A DNA stretch of 56,440 bases. Origin: Nemertoderma westbladi. Taxonomy: Eukaryota; Xenacoelomorpha; Nemertodermatida; Nemertodermatidae. The notes beneath the pieces were generated by a model. It was given only the letters and a program-made list of their open reading frames with translations, was not told where the DNA came from and ran no database searches. The stretch spans positions 1 through 56,440 of the forward strand of contig JAUCBJ010000946.1 in assembly GCA_032718475.1 (NCBI GenBank), given 5' to 3'. A program made the position numbers and the translations under genes. Below, piece by piece: positions 11,401 to 21,331 of the stretch (position 1 is the first letter of the stretch; the number at the start of each line of letters is the position of its first letter).

Positions 11401-12979
11401 AAACAGCTCGAGTCAGGTAAGTGAGTCCGAACTACATGTCCAATTCAGTGATGTGAACGACACTGACCAAAGTTCTGAGATGGAAGGATTCTATACGGAC
11501 GAATTCTCCGACCAAAGTTCTGAAATGGAAGGATTCTATACGGACGAATTCTCCGACCAAAACGAAACCTGTTACCTAATAAACACCACCGCAGTGTATC
11601 GAGCACTCGTGCATGAGAAAGACACAGACAGCGACCTTACCTTAACTACTTCCGATCAACAACCATCTTGGAAAGCGCCAACTTCCAATATAGGAATCCG
11701 AGAATTTCCTGTAGTCCAGTTACGGGTCCACGGACCTCAGAAGAGCTATATAGTGAACGCCTTCCTGGACTCCGGCAGCACAGGAACATTCATCGATAAA
11801 GAACTAGCCGAAGACATCTTTGCTGGACAACCCAAGTTCCGAACCAAGCTAAACATGTCAGGGATCATGCAGGTTTGGAAATCTGCTGTGGCTGCCGACT
11901 ATTATATAGGTGAGTTGTCCACTCCACAGGATAAACTAGGAGAACACAGTATAAGGTCAGTCAAAATGGTGGCAATAAAGAACTTCGCTACTACTCAAGC
12001 AGACCTTTATAATTGGGACGAGGATGAGAGCATCCAACATCTTAAGATACCTCGATTCCAGACTGATTATCCTGGAGTGCAAATACTCATCGGCCAAAAC
12101 GCGCATGAGGCGCTGGAGACATTAGAGAAACGACCTACTCAACCGCAACCACTTCAGACCTATGCGGTAAGAACTAGAGTAGGTTGGTACCTTACTGGAC
12201 CTTCCCGTAGAACGCTCAGGGAAAGACTGCTTCAAGATCGCGTCTGCCAGGTGAGTGAATGGGAAGACGATACTAGTGAGGGAGACGACCCAACTGAGGG
12301 AACACCACACTCCTCAGATAATGAAAATCTTAACTCCAATGTAGATCAATGGAGATATTGCCCCAAGACGATGAATATAGCCGACATCGCTTCCAGAGGA
12401 GCAACTCCTCAAGAACTGACAGATACTACAGACCGGTTAGGTGAACCCGACTTCCTGAGTAAGGAGGATGAATGGCCTCCCCATCTTACTCCGACTGAGA
12501 TTAGACCAGCCAAGGGAGCGGAGAAAGTCAAACCTAAAACCCGGATGGGTGGAGCGGAGTTATTTGAACCCGGGATAGATCTGTCGGTATTACATATTGC
12601 CAGGGACGACGCCGTGGATCTGGACCTCCCCACCGCGAGTGGATCCTTCATGAAGATCAGAGAGAGCGATTGGAGCTCTGGAACATCAGACGTCTTGCAG
12701 GGACTCTCACCTCTCCTGCAGGGAGCGACGGACCACTATAGCTCCTGGAATCGGCTTTGTAAGGCCGTCGTGTACTTAGAGCGATGTTTCTATCGTCACT
12801 ATTCCAGGACGAAGAGGAAACCTGGAATTGTATTCGGGATGCAGCGACTCAATCGCCCAGCTGGTCGTTTGTGTTTACCGGAAGGGAATGGAGGACTCTC
12901 CGGAAACTGTGGAAGGCAAGATTCTCTTCCCACGACCACCTCCCTAATCCTTCAAACATCTAGGGACTCCATAACGTAA
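8429..12979 (+). CDS. BEL1 gag-protease polyprotein (1516 codons), fused to RNase H tail
   Basis: The single uninterrupted ORF starts ATG (MSDTRQTL). In order it shows: a Ser/Gln-rich N-terminus; an Ala/Glu/Lys coiled coil at about residues 215-300; a BEL/Pao capsid-type domain (DUF1759) at about 640-815; zinc knuckles of CxxC type near 921-985 (CVLCDGPHR, CYNCLRRGHQ, CAKCGAKHH); and a retropepsin-like protease (DUF1758) with the catalytic DSG (FLDSGSTGTFID) near residue 1113. After an acidic linker it jumps at about residue 1307 to the C-terminal signature of the BEL RNase H/A17 region (WRYCPKTMNIADIASRG) and ends soon after in shuffled sequence. The RT, the RNase H catalytic part and integrase are missing, with the frame preserved. 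A 15-residue tandem duplication (DQSSEMEGFYTDEFS) sits near residue 1015. The domain calls are secure; whether this is a functional non-autonomous element is inference. Confidence 0.9.
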   Translation: MSDTRQTLSDSLLETTVCLSDRSIENPRPRSETPPTVRKTTPTVAVSEPRLVEAISQFAKLVKRRRSIIGTRAQVKQDQEAAAKQQQPPSQEPSSQRPESSSSSDTVERTPERGAKMADTVYDERPTYEESTDTTSSQEESEGTAEGPRKRDAIDIYLSDYQRFVGDEELRRRLEGLSPNSEGTKLVLDAIDAEMLAANQAKFDEQLRITRVQEEQVRKKRIEDRKIAAVAEAERKATLAEAAAEAKAAVAEAEAKAKAAAAAAEAKAEAKAAAAEAKAAAVAEAERRAAEEIAQLELENLQEKQDDFSKQLTASNMQMMNRSTPKRQGYTSSEEGDTTDTEGKGNRSRLSRRKRTFHCQKLPDLPPAVRRQLNNTNLGSTEPTDQIIKIERLPTIVDEPEIIRPVFEITPSVIDTPVLPEATSKFPLHSTKLPVPSRTAQETVQVLDPERNIPDLSPVVPRLPATTLADPVSAVDWVDERRRGMDILLGKMEENQARSSQQVRELEGTVQQLKGTVRESRLELQEVQQNIALERDKLVNLQKGIPPPPVTMCQPVRSEVSHAQGVEPTRIYTASEVETPIVNPIKGNYRPVDSDIPYRLDHNPRNLYTDTSILNNTMAQESFTRQMARTETRQAVKVGEIVKFNGDEMKWLPFNEYYKDNIQNSVLSNGEKLRFLIECLEGSPKLMALKFIGHPDGLRQVWDTLNIRYGNKTNIARYLYAKLMAPRKFLSSGIIEFSDEIQEICRQLDWLGKSHEYQNSMVVGALASTLPKGGVGTRWDKKVLYMMEQQQRDPTMADLMSFLDSEVKLQLIKQSREKTAESKVSEKPVSRRRVTPVCYTDDGESQISQGEDSGKDTDRSYYVNKMPKDQVSKSKSRPNDRREPVQKTPPTSPKRIQVRKPEERTSVDHIAQVKVSNIKPKCVLCDGPHRLNACDKFLRKSLKDRREVMWDKRLCYNCLRRGHQRRTCYSDARCAKCGAKHHILLHTEFERNSSSQVSESELHVQFSDVNDTDQSSEMEGFYTDEFSDQSSEMEGFYTDEFSDQNETCYLINTTAVYRALVHEKDTDSDLTLTTSDQQPSWKAPTSNIGIREFPVVQLRVHGPQKSYIVNAFLDSGSTGTFIDKELAEDIFAGQPKFRTKLNMSGIMQVWKSAVAADYYIGELSTPQDKLGEHSIRSVKMVAIKNFATTQADLYNWDEDESIQHLKIPRFQTDYPGVQILIGQNAHEALETLEKRPTQPQPLQTYAVRTRVGWYLTGPSRRTLRERLLQDRVCQVSEWEDDTSEGDDPTEGTPHSSDNENLNSNVDQWRYCPKTMNIADIASRGATPQELTDTTDRLGEPDFLSKEDEWPPHLTPTEIRPAKGAEKVKPKTRMGGAELFEPGIDLSVLHIARDDAVDLDLPTASGSFMKIRESDWSSGTSDVLQGLSPLLQGATDHYSSWNRLCKAVVYLERCFYRHYSRTKRKPGIVFGMQRLNRPAGRLCLPEGNGGLSGNCGRQDSLPTTTSLILQTSRDSIT

Positions 12980-14610
12980 CAACATATGGAGTGGGTGTGT
13001 GACTCTATTATTTTATATTATTTTATTATTTTTATATTTATGTATGTATTACTACGTAATTTTATTATAATCGTTTTATTTAATTTAGTAGAATCTTATT
13101 TAGCGATTATTTAGTAGAATAGTGCAATATATTCGTGTTTATTGCGTACGTAATTACGTATATATTATATTTAGTGCGACGGCAAGAAATAATTCTTTTC
13201 CTTCTTCCTTACTGTCCGTATTACATTACAAATACGTAACTACAGTAAGATGAAATGTCCGTACTTATTAAAGTACAATAAAGCCACTACTATATTTAAG
13301 TATTATTGGTAGGCAGAGTATTAGGAATGCAAAGTTCAGATCCTCGTGTCTCGGCTAAACCAAGCTCTGGGTAGACCTTGGAAACGACTTGCCTCTTCAC
13401 ACTGACATTGCTTCGTGCGATATTGCTCTCATACCGTATATTAAATAATACATATAGTAGCGTGATGTCCCTTTAACAGTAGCGTATAACGCAAAATAAA
13501 TCTGTTAAACCCTTTGACCATCTGCAATTCTAGTCGATTAAGATATCGCGGCACCCACCGATATACTTGAAAGACAAATTTTAGAATCAGTGGTTAACGT
13601 CCCCAGACAAGTTCTGGAATAAATTGGTGCCCATCTCAAATATTAATTATTTAATATTTGCAAATCTAATAAATCAAAATCTGTAAAATTCAGATCCTTC
13701 AACAATTCTAGTCAATTAAGATATCGTAGCATTTACCGATATTCTTAAAAAGACAATTGTCATAGAATTAAGGATCTTGTGTCCCCAGACATATTCTAGA
13801 ATCAAAATATGTCCATTTAATTATCAAATAATAAAATTTCAGGGAATAAATTTAAATTCATGCCTTTTAATGAATTTAATAAATTGCCATTTTTACGCAA
13901 TTTATAACATTCCCAAAATTCCATTAATTAATAGATCACGGGAGCGGAGATTTATCTTATTATGCGTATGAGTGTGCGAAAGTCTCCCAAACATAGTCAA
14001 TAGCCGATAAAATTCATAAAGTCATGTATAAAACAGGACATTGACTCATTAAAGAATTACTATTAAATAACATCCCAGATCTGTATGCATTGGAATTACC
14101 CTAATTCTACCGCTAGCTTTGCATAATGTCACCATAGCAACAACCACGCTAGAATTAGAATTGAGTTAAAAGAACAATAGAAAGCTTGTCCCATTGAATA
14201 GCATAGGGAATAAATAGCGCACTGCTAGTATCCAAGGATACATAATAATACAGTGACATTCTGGAAGGCATTGACTAACGGACAAATGGCCCGAGTGTGT
14301 GTAATTTGTGACAAGTTGTGTGTGTGGTATTTGTGAGTTTATAGGCGAATGTTACTACTAAGGTGTGTTTACAGTAGCGAGTCGCAATTGTGAAAGTAAC
14401 CCTAACTCTCCAGTAAGAACCTGAGGTGTATCTAAGCCTTTGGGACGGACAGTCGAGTGACTTGTGCCGGTTGTCGTTGTCGTTGTGCGGCTACGTCGTT
14501 GGCGAAAGTACAGCGGCGACGACACATCGGCGCTGAGGATCTCGCACTGTCCGGGGGCTGATTGGGGTAGGCAGCGACGCTCGCTAGCCTAAATATAAAC
14601 TCATTATAAT
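12980..14610 (+). other. BEL1 intergenic gap with a diverged ~180-bp direct repeat
   Basis: This AT-rich stretch holds no coding sequence that I recognise. A block beginning caattctagtcgattaagatatcg (about 13525) recurs diverged at about 13706, each followed by a ccgatat...aaagacaa block and then gtcccc-agaca. A GC-richer stretch at 14440-14580 with several cgtcgttg/tgtcgttgtcgttg repeats precedes the second ORF. Confidence 0.6.
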
Positions 14611-16136
14611 ATGGATAAACTCATATATAGCAGATATGACGGAGTTGATAGAAGATGGTCTTGGTATCGGGGAGCTATATACTCTACTTTCAAACGTTTG
14701 TTGATAGCTTGACACGCGGTGATACTAGTCCAACTACTACGAAGGATGATGGTCGTTATATCGAACCTACGATTTCCTGGAAGTAACTTACGCGTGAATT
14801 GGACTATGGAAAATTCACCGCTCGCTACACGCATTGTAATGGTATGTATATGGACTTCTTAACCATTGACCATTCTATCGATTTACACGATACGGACTAT
14901 GTCGAACATATCCTACCCAGAGGAGTCGAAACGATAAACCAAAATTCTAATGCGAAAATCCTATTCGAAACAAACTCGAAAGAGAAGACGTTGAAGAACC
15001 TGATAAACGTAACGGTTTCAACGATTATCTAGAATTCCTAAGAGAGACCTATCTCAATGTTGCCAGTCAACAAAACCTCGAAACTCGATATCCTCAAGGT
15101 ATACATCCAGATCCTATGATGGAACTCAAACGGCTCTATTTTACGATGATGTATCTTACCGCCGATCGACCGCTACCTGTCGTTCCAGATAGCTTCGAAC
15201 AGATGGAGGAATATTGTAAAACTGGAGAGCGATCACCCGCGTTTCCCCTTCAAGACGTGCGTCTTTGGTATTACTGTGACGAATGCCCCAGACCTAACCA
15301 GCAAATCGAAAGGCATAAACATCCGCGGAGACGTTGCGCTAAACACAGTTTTACGCGATATACTTATGGGAGTTTCGAGCGAAACCTTTTCGACGTATCA
15401 CCTACGGTCGCGCGCCTTAAGCGATCATTGAATAAACCCATGATCAGAGTTCCGGAATACTCGGTCAGACCTCCTCATTCCCAAGTGATACCTCAAACTC
15501 TCGATCCTAATAGTATTACGGATCCTCCCGAGCTGTACTTACCGTTCAGAGATCCAGTGTTACCCGAACCGTTAGTCGGTGGCACTCAGGTTGTGGGCTC
15601 CCTAAATATCCGCCCATCTTACCTGGCCGGATTGGGGCACGGGCACCCGATATCGCCATTCAATCGTATAATCGGAATCGTTCCCGTTTAACACGATACC
15701 ACCTGTCATCAAGGTGGAGGAGAGCGTTGTACGAAAAGAGATAGACGCTATTCTACAAAGATCAGAAAAGAAATCTACGTTTGCTCAGATAAACCTAAAT
15801 TATAACAGCAAGTCCAAGCGGTAAACGGATTGGCTTTATCCCAGTTCGATTGGGAAATCCATAGTCTCTAAGACGATATTGAACTTGGACGACCCTATTC
15901 TCGGCGAGAGTTTTAGACGAACGTATCCAACGATGAGCGGAGGAAAATCAGCTCGAGGAGAAACATATTGAAACGGCGGATACCCCGACTATAATCCCAC
16001 GCCTTCTGATGCAATCATATTGCACCCTTCACCCAGGAGTTATAGCCCTCCTTGTAAAGTGGCTCGCCCCAAAGAGAAAAAGACTCTTGCTAGCTTTAAA
16101 AAACTGCGTAAACGCCGTCTGCGCAAGAAAGACTAA
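14611..16136 (+). pseudogene. BEL1 second ORF, unidentified, broken by frameshifts and a stop
   Basis: Coding-like sequence occupies the position where an env-like gene sits in some LTR elements. It starts at ATG 14611, continues through pieces at about 14700-15010, has its longest open piece ending at 15691, and finishes with a lysine/arginine-rich tail (FKKLRKRRLRKKD, stop at 16136). At least one in-frame stop (near 14787) and several frameshifts (near 14700, 14990-15000, 15690 and later) interrupt it; intact length would be near 500 codons. The middle holds a possible zinc-binding cluster (YYCDEC, then RRRCAKH). I see no signal peptide, transmembrane segment or furin-like site, so an envelope role is not supported. 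I do not recognise the family. Confidence 0.6.
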
Positions 16137-16214
16137 CTGTTTAGAGTATTCTCGTATTTTAGAAACTGTGATTTTGTATATTTTATAGACTTAAATCCCA
16201 TTTTCTGGGAGCGG

Positions 16215-17406
16215 TGTAAAAGCTTTTGTGGGATAACTGATTCGTTTGCTTTGCTAACCAGTTCCCCCCAAGGCGCTGGAATACTCAAAAAGGGATCTCT
16301 AGCTCGAATAGTGCAAGCTACCGGCTGATTGGCTGATTTGCTGTACGAAGGGATCTGGGCTATGTTCGATCGTCCAACCAGCTTGGGAAGGTTGCCCCAT
16401 AGCCCTGCTTTCTGTATCTGCCAATAGGATTTGAGTTGGTTTTGATTTCGACCTATCACAGATCTACTGAACTGAATTTTCCTATCTGTATGCTCATTCT
16501 CTGTGGTGGGTGGAAGCCTTTGTAAATAAGGTTATTCTTATCAGTTTTTAGTTGTGTATCATTCTGTCCTAAGCCAAGGAAGAACGGCTTTGGAGTATTT
16601 TTGTGCTTTTCTGCTTTAGCCTTACACTAGTAGGCTTAATTATAAGGACATATATCCGTTATCAAACCAACTGGGTAACTCAATGTTATCTGCACTGGTT
16701 AACACTGGTTAACTGGCCCATACTGTGCAACTTAACTTAACATTACTGCTTTGCTGTCGGTTATTCATTATATTTGTTGATGAATTATTATATTTGGAAT
16801 AACGAGAAATAACCCCGAAACCCAATATTCTTGATATACCGAAGGTAAGAGAGAAAGGTTACATATAACAATTGTGACTTATGTTAAAGTGGTTTGAAGT
16901 GAATCTAATGTTATTTGATAGACCCTACATGAGTCGGTCTGTGTTCCTTTTATATGTGACTAAAATCAGTGAAGATCGGCAGATTAGTGTGCAGTATTGT
17001 GCAGCATTGTGTATGAGTGAGACTGATAACGAAGCATTTCCTAAAGAATGCGCCATATATGTGAATTGTAACTAAGCCATATCGTTGTGAGTAGTTTAAG
17101 TCATAACTCTGTTTATATAGATAGAGCGCCACGTCCTAAAGGAACTGTTAATATTTCCCGAAGGTGAATAATATTGTCAGAGATTATATAATACTGTCAG
17201 TCGAATAATACATTAGGCTTACATAGCAATACGATTAAGCTGTCGAAATCAATCTCCCGGGTATATCCAACGGGTGAATGATCGCGCACAGATTGGTTTC
17301 AACTAGTGTAGTGAATCAAATACTTGTTAGAGGCTAAAGCGATTTATTATCTAGAAGACATCCTAATTTGGCGGGTTAAACTGCCAAAGGTCTGAAAGCG
17401 CGAACA
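16215..17406 (+). repeat. 3' LTR of BEL1
   Basis: It is nearly identical to 5063-6253, preceded by the purine-rich tract tgggagcgg (16206-16214) and followed by the target duplication ATTAT and the resumed LINE fragment. Confidence 0.93.
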
Positions 17407-17411
17407 ATTAT

Positions 17412-17690
17412 TGAGAAAGTGCGATCCAGAGATTTGGTGTCCGCAATAGCAGTTAGAGCCCAGCATGGACTCCCGTACAGGATAAGAGTACTGGTACTAC
17501 TACAGCCATAATAAATAATCGAACCTTAAGTTTCCGTTTTATTCTATTGGACTTCCAAATCATGTAGACTATTTTACGCCGCCCATGCCTTCCCCTTACA
17601 TATCGGAAGGTCTGAAATTCGAATCCATAATCCCAAGTACCAGAAGTCATCCACGTGCTCAAGCAAGCCGTCCCTAGAGCTTAAATGCCC
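17412..17690 (-). mobile_element. Old LINE fragment (lower part), continuation after BEL1
   Basis: The fragment resumes at tgagaaagtgcgatccagag and matches 36488-36765 in copy B without a break. It also resembles the better-preserved LINE at about 42260-42535 (shared gccttccccttac and gtgctcaagc blocks). It is minus-strand RT sequence lying upstream of the C-terminal tail seen at 4585-5062. Confidence 0.75.
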
Positions 17691-18520
17691 CTTTCTGCCT
17701 TTCAAACAATGACCATAAAATGACCCAAACCACCCGATTAGTAGCCAGCTGCAAATGGGGTGTAAAAATCACGAAAAAAACACCGTAATTATTCGAGGAA
17801 TCGGAACAAAAGTGCGTGGTGGCATGAACAGAACATCGAAAATGAGCGGTAACATGAATAGAACACAACATCGAAAGTGCGCGGAAACACACAACACCGA
17901 AATACCGGTACGTGGTGATGTAAACATGATTAAGAAAGATAGATTCAACACTGGGGACTGGTCATTATTCTAGAAATCAAACTTATGATAAATGAAACTA
18001 TAGGCCTACTACCAACTACCGTTATTTACGAATGTACCTACTGTCAGACCGTACAGGCAGACTATACGAGAAACACTACGGTACCGTACTACCGGTACCT
18101 AATGCAGTAATGCATATCTGCATATCGAAAGGGGAATGGTACGGAATTAGAAAGTTTAACTTTATCGACTACCAGTACCGGTATCATACTAAAACTACAC
18201 TAAATGCCTGATGGGTTTTGCCTACAATAGTGAATTCCTTGCTTGTGTGCCTGACTGCCTGAATGTGTTGCAACAGAGTCTGTATTCAGAAAATGTTTCA
18301 CTTTAGGGCCTTCCGACTTTCATACTGCTACATGTACAGCCTATTATGATGTCAACGTCTACGAGTCTGCATGTGTAGAACTATAGCAGCCAAGTCCTTC
18401 TTCAGGAAATGTTTCACTTTCACATTTGCAACCTACAGTATTGCGACCAAGGACAAACTTGTCAGATATGTGCTAGAATATATCCTGTGTCTTTGTGAGG
18501 TCGGTAATCGCCACTAATCG
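17412..18520 (+). repeat. Segmental duplication copy A, right part
   Basis: It aligns with 36488-37685. Landmarks are the LINE fragment, then a non-coding stretch with blocks such as gaacagaacatcgaaaatgagc, ctactgtcagaccgtacaggcag and cctgtgtctttgt. Copy B carries about 177 extra bases at 36967-37143. Similarity ends at gtcggtaatcgccactaatc, where copy B runs into a LINE tail. Confidence 0.88.
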
Positions 18521-18699
18521 GTATGCAGTTCTAGTTCCAGTTCTTCCCGCTAAAGGGCAAAATGTATGAAAGTGAAAACCTTCTTCCATTTCCGTCATTT
18601 TTAATTAGAATTAAAATTAATTTCAATCTTGGTATTGTTTGTACTATTGTATATACTAAAGCTTATCTAATTTCGTTTTGTTATAAGCATAATCATAAT

Positions 18700-19440
18700 A
18701 TATAAATTTATATCGCGCCCTTTAATTAGTGGTCAAAGGCGCACGTTACACATAATCTTAAAATTAATAAAAACCAATCACTGTATGAACTGAATTAAAA
18801 GAGTTAAAAACATAATTAAAAACACAACTGAAGACATGATTTCACTTGAGAAACGTGAGATTATAATTCATGTTAAAAAAATGTAATTATAATCATTGGA
18901 ATTCCATTTTGAATAAATGAGTCTTTAATAGTTTCTTAAATATTTCTATCGAGGAAGATCGGCGAATGTTGATGGGAAGTGAGTTCCAAATTGTTGGTGC
19001 AGCTACCGCGAAAGAACCTTTACCATAGCTTGCAAGATTGAATTTTGGAACGCTAAGAAGGGTCAGTTCAGCGGAACGTAGTTCACGTTAGGCCGATGTT
19101 GTGAATACATTTATAGGTCATTAGCGCAATCTTGAAATCGATCCGGCGTAGAATAGGTAGCCAATGCAATGTAGCTCTTTCAACACCGGTGTAATGTGGT
19201 CTCTTTTGCGTGTTCCTGTTAGCAGGCATGCGGCAGAATTCTGGACATACTGTACTGCAACTTTTTAACTACCTTCCAAGGAAGACCATAATATAACGCG
19301 TTGTTGTAATCTAGTTTGCTAGAGATCAGTTCGTGGATTAAAACTTATTATCCGTTCAAGCTGCAACTTGGTAGATATACGTAATAGACCATCCCTAGGA
19401 CGAGTCTTTGTGGGGACGCTAATCGTTAGTTCTCCAGTCT
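18700..19440 (-). mobile_element. L2/CR1-like LINE 3' fragment
   Basis: The minus strand (best at 19262-19093) encodes the typical C-terminal block of L2/CR1-type RTs: QNSAACLLTGTRKRDHITPV followed by LKELHWLPILRRIDFKIAL and YKCIHN. Downstream frames are broken by stops. This family differs from the APE-type LINE elsewhere in the window. The 18700-18890 part is probably its 3' UTR. Confidence 0.8.
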
Positions 19441-19869
19441 ACCGCTAGTGGGCTGTCAATATACAGATGGACTGGAAAGTCTAACCGAATTTTATCCACC
19501 CTTTACCGTTAAAGTGCTTAAACTCCTATGCTACGGCCAATGGAAGCTAATGTATCATACTTATATTTAAAAAATGAATATCACTCATTAGGTACTCACT
19601 AAGTCGCCCATGTGAAGAAGACCAGGATTTCACTTTTCGGTCGACTTTTTATTGGAATTTGATATAAAGACTTGTCATTTTTTTTAATTTATCTGTATTA
19701 AGTGTTTTTTAGCGCTTATTTCTGTCTTATAACCTGTACATATACTAATTCGTTTATTGTTTTGGTTAGATTCAGCCCTTCTGTAACCTGTGTTTTTGGT
19801 GAAAACCTAGTATTCTTCACATGGGGGTAACTGCAAAGTGAAATATAACAGCAGAAAGTCTGATATTCT
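19441..19869. other. No gene recognised
   Basis: The left part may be further upstream sequence of the minus-strand L2-like LINE, heavily decayed. The rest is AT-rich with no domain or clear repeat boundary. Confidence 0.4.
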
Positions 19870-20415
19870 TCACCTGTAAATCTCTACAAGTTTCCAACTT
19901 ACAGTATTATCATGCCGTGTTAATAAACGTTAGTGTAATCGCCCACACTGAGCACGCAGGTAGTTTCATTTAGGCTATTAACCCTATATGGCCCGGGCTA
20001 TTTTACTACCTGGTACGTACAGTAATTGGCCCGGAGGGGGGGGGGGGGGGGGGGGGGGGTCATTTAGAAAATTATTAGATCTGGTCTCAAAAATTCAAAT
20101 TTTGATGGTATAAGGGTTTTCAAGATCGTTCGTTGTTCACGATAATGCTAAAAATATTTTCTGGCAATTCAACCACCATTTTTAGTGCCATTTTGGTCCC
20201 CCAGGATGAAAAGTACAAGTTAATAAATGTCAAACTAAAAAATGTTGTGTTTCGTTTGATAATTCTGAACGTATATGGGTTTTTGAGGTCGCTGATCACA
20301 ATAAAACTAGTTATTATAAATATTCCTTGTAAATGAAAATCCAATTTTGGTGCCATTCTGGTTTCCCAGAACGAAAAGTACAAGTTGTAAAAAATAGAAA
20401 ACTGTTAAATTTGGC
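19870..20415 (+). mobile_element. piggyBac-like element, right-truncated, plus shared flank
   Basis: The sequence TTAA CCCTATATGGCCCGGG at 19978-19997 matches the left end of 30401-31081. A G-run and ~163-bp internal units follow. About 90 bp left of the TTAA (from about 19870) are also shared with 30300-30400, so the two copies arose by duplication of a larger piece or by nesting in another repeat, not by two independent TTAA insertions. The right terminus is lost near 20415. Confidence 0.6.
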
Positions 20416-21168
20416 CTTTGGCCACTAGGTCCAACATAGTGTCCTACCTGTAATATAAATAAGTCACACGTACATTTACCCGCCGACAACACAACATAAC
20501 GGAACGGTTTACACGTAAATATTACTTCATTCCCTTGAAGCAGTTTATAGTGCCGAAGCTATATACTGTACTTACAGTAATTGATTGTAGGCCTACATTC
20601 AGACCAGAATTACATATTAGATAATTATATATATATATATATACATAAACATTCGTGAGTGTTCCTGTTATGCGGCAGGTATCCCAATGCACTCGATAGC
20701 ACTCACAAGAGTTACAAACGAACTCACTTTGCAGCGGATGTGGGGTAAGCCTCCCGTAAAATCCTTGACAGTAAACGACAATGATGGCTGGTTGAAAGCC
20801 CTTCACATAATGTTGTTTATGGATGACACTGTTACTTTTGTGACCTCTCGCGAAAATTTGATAAAGACATTTGATTATACTATAATGAAAAACACAATAA
20901 TAACACACATATCAGACAGTCTGCTTATGTACTGTAGGTAGGCTGCCGGTATTACTGTAGTTATAGACAATAATAAAATCACGTTATAAATAATTGCACT
21001 GAATTTTGAAGAAATATAATTAAATTTAGAAAAAATAAATGGAAATGAAAGACATTATTGCGGGAAATACGAGAAAATATTGAACAGAAATGTTAGACTA
21101 ATATAAAAGGTGGGGGGGGGGGGGGGACTTGGACAAGAGCAGTTCGTGAGGGGGGGGGGGGGGGGGGT
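20416..21168. other. No gene recognised; TA microsatellite and two G-runs
   Basis: It contains a (TA)n stretch near 20627-20642 and G-runs at about 21113-21126 and 21151-21167. Open frames on both strands are short and show no domain signature. Confidence 0.4.
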
Positions 21169-21331
21169 GGAATAACTAAAGTAGAAGTAGTTCAAAGGAC
21201 GTGGTGTGGTCATTTAAGGGAGGGGCTTTGCGAACGGATGTAAAGTGCTTCTTTAATATTGAGTTCTAGAATATATCTTTGCCAGTTGCGAAGAATTTTG
21301 AAATTATCAGTAAGAATGGGGTGGTCACAGG
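21169..21331 (-). mobile_element. Penelope-like fragment, C-terminal part
   Basis: Minus-strand reading gives HPILTDNFKILRNWQRYIL and then IKEALYIRSQSPSLK before a stop at about 21210. This matches the end of the GIY-YIG-linked region in Penelope-like elements (pattern nFkIL ... IkEaLyI ... PsL). It continues in frame across the hAT insertion into 22664-22735. Confidence 0.65.

Larger units (their letters stand above)
5063..17406 (+). mobile_element. BEL/Pao-type LTR retrotransposon, RT-less, 12.3 kb (BEL1)
   Basis: Two LTRs of about 1.19 kb bound the element. A perfect 5-bp target duplication ATTAT flanks it (5058-5062 and 17407-17411). The unoccupied site, with a single ATTAT, is at 36483-36487 in copy B. 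The LTRs begin TG and end CA, and a purine tract (gggagcgg) precedes the 3' LTR. Inside are a 2.2-kb leader, a gag-protease ORF with a remnant of the RNase H tail, a 1.6-kb AT-rich gap and a decayed second ORF. Reverse transcriptase, most of RNase H and integrase are absent, so movement would need enzymes supplied in trans. The LTRs differ at only about six positions by eye, which suggests a recent insertion. Confidence 0.93.

Noticed and set aside
14611-16136. Envelope gene of BEL1
   Set aside because: No signal peptide, no hydrophobic fusion or membrane segment; the C-terminus is strongly basic.
20687-20941. 84-codon open frame with a membrane-like start
   Set aside because: No domain, no conserved copy, overlapping frame open on the other strand; chance is the simplest reading.
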